NCBI GenBank assembly: GCA_003023665.1
Contig: PXYR01000052.1
Coordinates: 1 to 11,282 of the forward strand
DNA from: Bacteroidota bacterium
GTDB lineage: Bacteria > Bacteroidota > Bacteroidia > Flavobacteriales > Schleiferiaceae
Reading direction: 5' to 3'
Length of the DNA stretch: 11,282 nucleotides
Numbering within the stretch: position 1 is the stretch's first letter; each line of letters begins with the position of its first letter. Position numbers and translations under genes: made by a program. Shown here piece after piece: positions 6,361 to 11,282 of this stretch. Below the pieces are notes generated by a model. The model searched no databases, had not been told where the DNA came from, and saw nothing but the letters and a program-made list of their open reading frames with translations.

Positions 6361-7755
6361 TTAGAATTGAAAATAAATAAACGTTTCGCCAGTAGTTAGA
6401 AACATGCTCGTGAATAGGAGTAGGCCAATGAGTAAGACGTTCTGTTGCCAGATTTTGAAATCATAAAACCTTCGCTCAATCATTAATAATAGCGGCAGCG
6501 AAAGCACAAGGAATAAATTAAGTGCCAATAAAAATGGGCTTTGGAAGGTTAAAGCGTCGTAGCCAAGTAAAGGCTGATATTTGAATAGTTGGCGAATAAA
6601 AACCCAAGCGTTCGCTATGGTATCTGCTCTAAATAAAATCCAAGTAAGATTGACCATAAACAATACGTTTACCCATTTTAGAAAATGCATCATCTTGGTC
6701 TTAGGGAGTTTTATAAAGCGTTCAGATGTGAGCAGTAAAAAATGCATGAACCCCCAAAGTACAAAGCTCCAATCAGCACCATGCCAAAGCCCGCTTATTG
6801 TAAAGACAAGGCATAGATTAATTAGTGTACGTTTTGGTCCTCTTCTATTTCCGCCTAGCGGAATGTAGAGATAATCGCGGAACCAGGTGCTTAAGCTAAT
6901 ATGCCAACGAGACCAGAACTCTGAGAAAGAAGTGGATTTATACGGGTAATTAAAATTCACCATCAACTTAATACCAAAAAGTTGAGCCACACCTCTAGCG
7001 ATACGGCTGTAACCAGAGAAATCCATGTAGATCTGAACGCTGAAAAAAACAGATGCAAGAACAACCATGTAAGGAGTAATCGCATTCGGGTATTGCCAGA
7101 TTCGGTCCACGTATATACCCAGATTATCTGCGATTACGATCTTCCTAAAGAGTCCAAAGATGATAAGGTGAAGCCCTGATTTAGCCTGTTGATAATCAAA
7201 TACCCTTGACGCTTGTAGTTGTGGAATTATTTTCTTTGCACGCTCTATTGGCCCTGCGACAAGCTGCGGAAAGAAGGTTACAAAAGTTGCAAAATCTATG
7301 AATTTACGTACTGGTGTCATCTCCTTCCTATACACGTCAATAGTATAGCTGAGCGTTTGGAATGTATAAAAAGATATTCCAACGGGTAGAATTATAGTTA
7401 AGCTAAACCCTTCCAAATCGTGCCCAAAAAAGGTAAACGCTTGGATAAAGCTGTTTTGGAAAAAATTGAAATACTTAAAGAAACCCAATAGACCGAGGTT
7501 AGTAAAAAGGCTTATTCCCAAAAGCATTTTTCTTTTACCCTGAGCATTTGTTCTATGAATCTGCTGACCAATTGTAAAATCTACAATGGTAGAAAATAGA
7601 ATTAAAGACAAGAATCTGTAATCCCACCAACCATAAAAAACCAAACTAGCCAACAGCAATGTGCTGTTTTGCCAACCGCTTCTGTTGGGTAATAGCCAAA
7701 ATGCACCAAACACTAATGGCAGAAAAATGGCAAAGTCTATAGAATTAAACAGCAT
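6361..7755 (-). CDS. MBOAT family membrane-bound O-acyltransferase (AlgI/DltB-like)
   Basis: Multispanning inner-membrane protein of 464 residues, standard for AlgI/PatA/DltB-type MBOATs, which pass acyl (often acetyl) groups across the membrane for modification of exopolysaccharide, peptidoglycan or teichoic acid. Signatures are LPVGISFYTFQTLSYTID (123-140), FFPQLVAGPIERAKKIIPQL (161-180), MDFSGYSRIARGVAQLFGI (244-262), FWSRWHISLSTWFRDYLYIPLGG (280-302) and SGLWHGADWSFVLWG (321-335). H325 matches the invariant catalytic histidine, and H285 the second conserved one. It is the first gene of a two-gene minus-strand operon with the SGNH protein. There is no glycosyltransferase or polymer exporter in the window, so the polymer being modified cannot be named. 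Family assignment is secure. Confidence 0.95.
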   Translation of the reverse strand: MLFNSIDFAIFLPLVFGAFWLLPNRSGWQNSTLLLASLVFYGWWDYRFLSLILFSTIVDFTIGQQIHRTNAQGKRKMLLGISLFTNLGLLGFFKYFNFFQNSFIQAFTFFGHDLEGFSLTIILPVGISFYTFQTLSYTIDVYRKEMTPVRKFIDFATFVTFFPQLVAGPIERAKKIIPQLQASRVFDYQQAKSGLHLIIFGLFRKIVIADNLGIYVDRIWQYPNAITPYMVVLASVFFSVQIYMDFSGYSRIARGVAQLFGIKLMVNFNYPYKSTSFSEFWSRWHISLSTWFRDYLYIPLGGNRRGPKRTLINLCLVFTISGLWHGADWSFVLWGFMHFLLLTSERFIKLPKTKMMHFLKWVNVLFMVNLTWILFRADTIANAWVFIRQLFKYQPLLGYDALTFQSPFLLALNLFLVLSLPLLLMIERRFYDFKIWQQNVLLIGLLLFTSMFLTTGETFIYFQF

Positions 7756-7771
7756 GCTTGTAAAGTAGAAT

Positions 7772-7779
7772 CAAAAATA
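7772..7779 (-). promoter_or_regulatory. Putative -7 box of the MBOAT/SGNH operon
   Basis: Read on the minus strand this is TATTTTTG, an exact match to the Bacteroidota -7 consensus TAnnTTTG. It lies 16 bases upstream of the MBOAT ATG at 7755, giving a very short leader of about 11 bases. No clear TTG -33 box is present at the expected spacing, which lowers confidence. Confidence 0.4.
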
Positions 7780-7873
7780 CTGATACGGATAAGTTTCTCT
7801 TGATGGTATTGTGTTTTTTACCACATAATATGACACTATGTCCAAATTTTCCTTTTTAAGCAGTTAATGGACT

Positions 7874-7881
7874 CATATTTG
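7874..7881 (+). promoter_or_regulatory. Putative -7 box of the SPFH gene
   Basis: CATATTTG matches TAnnTTTG at all but the first position and lies 32 bases before the ATG at 7914, giving a leader of about 26 bases. The -33 area holds only a T-run near 7853-7857 and no TTG. The 158 bp gap 7756-7913 is shared with the divergent MBOAT promoter and shows nothing else that I recognise. Confidence 0.35.
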
Positions 7882-7913
7882 TACATTTCCGTTTGAAACA
7901 AAAATTATAATTC

Positions 7914-8726
7914 ATGAATGCACAATTTCCCAAGTGGTTGATTCCTGCCTTTGGAGCCTTCCTATTTATTTTAATATTTTCCTCCAGACTCTTTGTAAAA
8001 ATAGATGCCGGTGAGGCTGGAATTCAATACGATTTATTTTCCGGATTGAATGAAGACAAAGTTTTTGGCCAAGGGTTGAAAATTATCGCGCCTTGGAATA
8101 AAATGTTTATTTATTCAACGCGTATTCAAGAGGATCGATCCGTTATGGAGGTTTTGAGCGCGAATGGACTTACCATTCGAACAGAATTATCCTACCGTTA
8201 CCGTCCCATTCAAGAAAACATAGGTTACTTGCACAATAACGTTGGTGAAAACTACCACGAGCGCATTGTCATTCCTGAAATACGTTCGGCAACCCGTGAA
8301 GTAATTGGTAAATATCTACCAGAGGAACTTTACAGTTCTAAGCGTGATAGTATTCAGACGGAAATATTTGATTTAGCAGCAAATAGAATCCAAGAGAAAA
8401 ACATAGAACTAGACGCGGTGCTCATTCGCGATGTAGGTCTTCCTGAAAAACTAAAACAAGCAATTGAACGTAAACTCGAACAGGAGCAGAGTTCTCTTGA
8501 ATATGAGTTCCGTCTTACCAGAGCAGAAAAAGAAGCTGAGCGTCAGCGTATTGAGGCAGAAGGTAAGGCTGCTGCGAATAGAATCTTGAGTCAATCTCTT
8601 ACAGATAAAGTATTAAAAGACAAAGGAATTGAGGCTACGCTAAGATTAGCTGAAAGTCCAAATTCAAAAGTTATTGTTGTAGGCGGTGGCGGTGAAGGGC
8701 TGCCTTTAATACTAGGTAATAACTAA
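7914..8726 (+). CDS. Prohibitin / SPFH-domain membrane protein
   Basis: A 270-residue protein of the prohibitin branch of the SPFH (stomatin-prohibitin-flotillin-HflK/C) superfamily. These proteins assemble into membrane-bound rings or scaffolds that organise proteases and membrane domains. One N-terminal membrane helix lies at about residues 8-28. The SPFH domain at about 29-190 contains VKIDAGEAGIQYDLFSG, the G-x-G-L-x-I-I-A-P-W strand (52-61), ELSYRYRP (91-98) and VIPEIRSATREVIGKY (119-134). A charged coiled-coil-like helix follows at about 180-225, with the EFRLTRAEKEAERQRIEAEGKAAANRIL region typical of prohibitins. The C-terminus is glycine-rich (VVGGGGEGLP). It stands alone, with its own probable promoter and a strong terminator, and no NfeD or FtsH gene adjoins it. 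Confidence 0.9.
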   Translation: MNAQFPKWLIPAFGAFLFILIFSSRLFVKIDAGEAGIQYDLFSGLNEDKVFGQGLKIIAPWNKMFIYSTRIQEDRSVMEVLSANGLTIRTELSYRYRPIQENIGYLHNNVGENYHERIVIPEIRSATREVIGKYLPEELYSSKRDSIQTEIFDLAANRIQEKNIELDAVLIRDVGLPEKLKQAIERKLEQEQSSLEYEFRLTRAEKEAERQRIEAEGKAAANRILSQSLTDKVLKDKGIEATLRLAESPNSKVIVVGGGGEGLPLILGNN

Positions 8727-8753
8727 AGTTTAGCAGATTAATTGAGCGAAAAG

Positions 8754-8780
8754 AGGCGTCCTAATTAGGGCGCCTTTTTT
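8754..8780 (+). terminator. Rho-independent terminator after the SPFH gene
   Basis: AGGCGTCC and GGGCGCCT (8754-8761 and 8768-8775) form an 8 bp GC-rich stem with one G-T wobble and a six-base loop TAATTA, followed by a run of six T's ending at 8780. It lies 27 bases after the SPFH stop codon, so that gene is probably transcribed as a single unit. Confidence 0.88.
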
Positions 8781-8801
8781 ATTTTTAGCAAAACAATTGA
8801 T

Positions 8802-8823
8802 TCTAAATGTATTAGAGTCTAAT
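8802..8823. repeat. TCTAA/TTAGA inverted-repeat cluster upstream of the YwaF-like gene
   Basis: The perfect 13 bp palindrome ATTAGA-G-TCTAAT (8811-8823) is preceded by a further TCTAA at 8802-8806 that also pairs with the TTAGA at 8812-8816. Three alternating half-sites thus lie 28 to 50 bases before the ATG at 8852. They could be an operator overlapping the promoter, or chance in AT-rich DNA. No consensus promoter box is visible in the remainder of 8781-8851. Confidence 0.4.
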
Positions 8824-8851
8824 CGAACAAAACCTGCAAAACAAAAACTAA

Positions 8852-9562
8852 ATGGAACTTCATGTCGCGATTACCCCTGACAATCCCCTATACTTCATTG
8901 GCTGGGGTGTAGTCCTCTTCATGATTTTTGTGCCCATATTTATAGGAAATAATACGAGCGTTCGTAGCAGAAGTAATTTTGAGAAGGGGTGGGCAGTCTT
9001 GCTCTCAGTGTCTTATGTCACTATGACTGTGCTCAGTATTTTTCGTGGGGAGGCTTCATGGGCTACAAGCCTACTTTGCCATATGTGTGGCTTTTCAAGA
9101 CTTCTTGCTATTGGCTATTTATTTACGCGCAAGAGATGGATGGGAGAGATGGTAACATTCATGGGAATAGCAGGTGGTCTTCAAAGCTTTATCACTCCAG
9201 AATTTACACACGGTCTGCATCCGGTCTATGTCTTTGATTATTACTTCAATCATGCATCAATTATTGCCATAGGATTTTATATCATATTCGTGCACAAAGA
9301 ACAGCTTCAAAAAGGGGCTTGGATCCGAACTTTTGGACGAATTCAGCTTCTTGCCCTTTTAGCATTGGTAATCAACTTAATTACGGGAGGAAATTATATG
9401 TACTTGATGGAGCCCCCTATAGTAGACAATCCGCTCATAGTTCAAAGCGATGCCTTTCCTTATATGCACGTTTTGTTTTTCCAAGTTTTTGCAGCATTGC
9501 ACTTTTTACTGTTGCAGATAGTCTTGTCAGGAATTAAAGTGAAGAAGAAGTTTTCGCACTAA
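8852..9562 (+). CDS. TIGR02206 / YwaF-like integral membrane protein
   Basis: A 236-residue hydrophobic protein with about six or seven membrane helices, matching the TIGR02206 (YwaF) family, whose function is unknown. Family-like features are LLCHMCGFSR at about 74-83, corresponding to the usual 'LPLHLC' helix, and the conserved loop TPEFTHGLHPVYVFDYYFNHASII (about 115-138), with its H/Y/H pattern. NYMYLMEPP at 181-189 corresponds to the 'NY.fL...P' signature near the penultimate helix. The C-terminus ends in a basic KVKKKF tail, probably cytoplasmic. It is a single gene between the SPFH terminator and the outer-membrane protein gene. The conserved His, Asn and Tyr residues in membrane loops could bind a ligand or metal, but no activity is known to me. 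Confidence 0.82.
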   Translation: MELHVAITPDNPLYFIGWGVVLFMIFVPIFIGNNTSVRSRSNFEKGWAVLLSVSYVTMTVLSIFRGEASWATSLLCHMCGFSRLLAIGYLFTRKRWMGEMVTFMGIAGGLQSFITPEFTHGLHPVYVFDYYFNHASIIAIGFYIIFVHKEQLQKGAWIRTFGRIQLLALLALVINLITGGNYMYLMEPPIVDNPLIVQSDAFPYMHVLFFQVFAALHFLLLQIVLSGIKVKKKFSH

Positions 9563-9574
9563 TCATTTGCCTTT

Positions 9575-9602
9575 TTCACATTTTTTTGTGTGTTAATGTG
9601 AA
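9575..9602. repeat. Perfect 8 bp inverted repeat TTCACATT/AATGTGAA
   Basis: TTCACATT (9575-9582) and AATGTGAA (9595-9602) are exact reverse complements separated by 12 bases rich in T and G. Neither strand has a T-run right after the stem, so it is a poor intrinsic terminator. It sits about 90-115 bases upstream of the outer-membrane protein ATG and just upstream of a possible -7 box, where an operator would be expected. Confidence 0.5.
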
Positions 9603-9613
9603 GGTGATTGAGT

Positions 9614-9621
9614 TATTTTCG
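9614..9621 (+). promoter_or_regulatory. Possible -7 box of the outer-membrane protein gene
   Basis: TATTTTCG matches TAnnTTTG at seven of eight positions. Transcription would start near 9627, giving a leader of about 63 bases before the ATG at 9690. No TTG occurs at the expected distance upstream; that area is occupied by the inverted repeat at 9575-9602. Confidence 0.28.
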
Positions 9622-9689
9622 CGTCCCGTTTCGCACAAAAAGTGAAGAATCGAGTTAAACCTTGTATTACCATACCTCTCATAGCATAG

Positions 9690-11282
9690 ATGAAAAGAAT
9701 TTTAACCATAGCCTTAGGACTTTTCCTAAGCACAACCTCTTACGCACAGCAACCAGGTAATAGAGGAAAATTTGACGCCACCCAACTACCCAAAATAGGT
9801 GTTCTAACAGGAACTTTAATAGATACAGATACCAAAGAGCCATTGCCATTCGCAGCGGTGAAAATCACTCACACAATGAGCGAGGAACTGGTTACTGGTG
9901 GGATGACAGATGATAAAGGCCGATTTAAAATAGAATCCATTACCCTGGGGCCAAATCAAGTGGAGTTTGCCTATGTGGGATACAAGACCAAAGCGCAAGA
10001 AGTCCGATTGGGTAGAGAAGGTATTGAAATAGACCTTGGAAAGATTGGTTTGCAGAGTTCCGGTGTTGAACTCAACGAAGTTACTGTAGAAGCAGAGCGG
10101 GAATTCATGACAAACGAAATAGACAGGAAAGTCTACGATCCGTCAAAACTCATTTTGTCAAAAACAGGCTCAGCCACAGATATTCTTGAAAATATTCCTG
10201 CAGTAGAACTTGACGTTGATGGGAACATCACGCTTCGCGGCTCTTCTGCGGTTCGTATTATGATTGATGGCAGACCGTCTCGATTTACGGGTGAAGATTT
10301 GAGCGCATTACTTCAGAGTCTCCCTGCCAATAGTGTTGAGAAAGTTGAGGTAATGACCAACCCGTCTGCAAAATATGATCCAGATGGAACTGCGGGGATG
10401 ATAAATATTGTGCTTAAAAAATCGGCGCTTCAAGGTTTGAATGGATCTGTCAATTCATCTTACAGTGGTGCTGATAGATTTCGTGCCGGTATCAATCTTA
10501 ATTACAAAGTCGAGGATTTAAACTTTTTCTTTAATGCTGGGCACAGTTCTGGTCGTTATCCGCGCTCCTCTTGGTCGAGACGCGACAACTTCTTAGGTGA
10601 AGATACCTTGAGCTTTTATCAAGTCGTTGATGGATATGGTGGTAGAAATGGAAATAACATCAAAGCAGGAATAGACTGGTCTCCTGGAAACAAACATGTT
10701 TTCACAATACAAGGCACAATTAATCAAGGATTGCGACCTCGTGTAAGTGATAATAATACGGATTGGACAACACCTTTTTTAGATTATACGCTAACTCAAT
10801 TTAGTGATAGACAAGGCAGCAGATGGAACAATAGTTATGACATCATTTACGACTATAAGCCAAAAAAGGGTGAAGAGCTCAACGTGCGTATGTCCTATAC
10901 TGACGGATCAAGAGATGATGTTCTTGAATTTACCCAAGATACCCTAACCAACTCGATCAAACTACCGTCAGATAAGTATCGGACCAATAGCTTTGGTGAG
11001 CAATGGGAGTTTAATGGGATTTTAGATTACACCAAGAAGTGGAATAAAGACCGAAAGTTTGAGGCGGGTGCGAAAATCATTACACGTGAAGATCTTGACG
11101 GTTTCAACCGTACCAACATTGATATTTGGAACGGTACAGAAACATACTTACTAGATAGTGAGAATGAATTCCTTTACGGAGAGGACATCCTCGCGATATA
11201 TTCTAATTATGGATTCAAAAAAGGTCCTTGGGGTTTTCAGTTGGGTTTACGAGCTGAACAAGCTAATATTACCGCCACGCAG
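9690..11282 (+). CDS. Outer-membrane beta-barrel protein, TonB-receptor-like (3' end cut by window edge)
   Basis: 531 codons are visible without a stop; the gene runs off the window. A Sec signal peptide covers residues 1-19, with likely cleavage after SYA. A carboxypeptidase-regulatory-like beta-sandwich follows at about 36-120 (VLTGTLIDTDTKEPLPFAAV, TDDKGRFKI, EFAYVGYKT). A plug-like domain runs from about 140 to 245, with DILENIPAVELDVDGNITLR, IDGRPSR and KVEVMTNPSAKYDPDGTAGM. Alternating aromatic/polar strands of a beta-barrel then begin. This is the layout of the Bacteroidota 'outer membrane beta-barrel family protein' group (OMP_b-brl_3), related to TonB-dependent receptors. I see no clear TonB box and no SusD partner within the window. 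Full-length members are usually about 750-950 residues, so a third or more is missing. The ligand is unknown. Confidence 0.9.
   Translation, partial: MKRILTIALGLFLSTTSYAQQPGNRGKFDATQLPKIGVLTGTLIDTDTKEPLPFAAVKITHTMSEELVTGGMTDDKGRFKIESITLGPNQVEFAYVGYKTKAQEVRLGREGIEIDLGKIGLQSSGVELNEVTVEAEREFMTNEIDRKVYDPSKLILSKTGSATDILENIPAVELDVDGNITLRGSSAVRIMIDGRPSRFTGEDLSALLQSLPANSVEKVEVMTNPSAKYDPDGTAGMINIVLKKSALQGLNGSVNSSYSGADRFRAGINLNYKVEDLNFFFNAGHSSGRYPRSSWSRRDNFLGEDTLSFYQVVDGYGGRNGNNIKAGIDWSPGNKHVFTIQGTINQGLRPRVSDNNTDWTTPFLDYTLTQFSDRQGSRWNNSYDIIYDYKPKKGEELNVRMSYTDGSRDDVLEFTQDTLTNSIKLPSDKYRTNSFGEQWEFNGILDYTKKWNKDRKFEAGAKIITREDLDGFNRTNIDIWNGTETYLLDSENEFLYGEDILAIYSNYGFKKGPWGFQLGLRAEQANITATQ

Noticed and set aside
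6581..7179. Two plus-strand open frames opposite the MBOAT gene (6581-6868 and 6982-7179)
   Set aside because: Both are antisense to conserved MBOAT motifs and show no domain, signal or ribosome binding site.
9575..9602. The inverted repeat as an intrinsic terminator of the YwaF-like gene
   Set aside because: The stem is AT-rich and lacks a following T-run on either strand; the T-run lies within the loop.
9690..11282. A SusC-type receptor of a polysaccharide utilisation locus
   Set aside because: No SusD-like gene or glycan enzyme adjoins it in the window, and the domain layout fits the general outer-membrane beta-barrel family better.

Overview
The window reads as chromosomal DNA from a Bacteroidota bacterium, most likely a flavobacterium-like lineage. 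The evidence is the RecO subtype without an obvious zinc-cysteine cluster, a DUF1080 lipoprotein beside Gfo/Idh/MocA and TIM-barrel sugar enzymes, a CarboxypepD_reg/Plug/beta-barrel outer-membrane protein, promoters resembling the Bacteroidota -33 TTTG / -7 TAnnTTTG type, weak Shine-Dalgarno sequences and AT-rich DNA. The phylum is well supported; anything narrower is inference. I see no RNA genes, CRISPR arrays, insertion sequences, prophage genes or att sites. Coding density is high and no gene-free stretch reaches 300 bases.

Left part (1-5429): a divergent sugar locus. An MFS sugar-type transporter, cut by the window edge, is transcribed leftward. Rightward runs a tightly packed series: Gfo/Idh/MocA dehydrogenase, xylose-isomerase-like TIM-barrel enzyme, small atypical SDR, DUF1080 lipoprotein and RecO. 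The first four overlap at their stop/start codons and recO follows after 1 base, so all five probably share a transcript. The enzyme set resembles the 3-keto-glycoside route, in which a Gfo/Idh/MocA enzyme oxidises C3 and TIM-barrel and DUF1080 proteins cleave or hydrate the 3-keto sugar. The DUF1080 protein is predicted to be exported while the other enzymes have no signal peptides, so the order of steps across the membrane is an open question.

Middle (5422-7755, minus strand): an MBOAT O-acyltransferase followed with no gap by an SGNH/DltD-like membrane-anchored protein. This is the classic two-part machine for acylating an extracellular polymer, here without polymer-synthesis genes nearby. 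Its end overlaps the end of recO by 8 bp inside the palindrome TTAATTAA.

Right part (7914-11282, plus strand): a prohibitin/SPFH membrane protein with a clear rho-independent terminator, then a TIGR02206/YwaF-like six- or seven-helix membrane protein, then the first 531 residues of an outer-membrane beta-barrel protein cut by the window edge. Two short inverted-repeat clusters lie upstream of the last two genes and may be operators.

The window is mostly recognisable families. The points most worth a second look are the compartment split in the keto-sugar locus, recO at its 3' end, the Tyr-to-Phe change in the SDR motif and the orphan acyltransferase pair.
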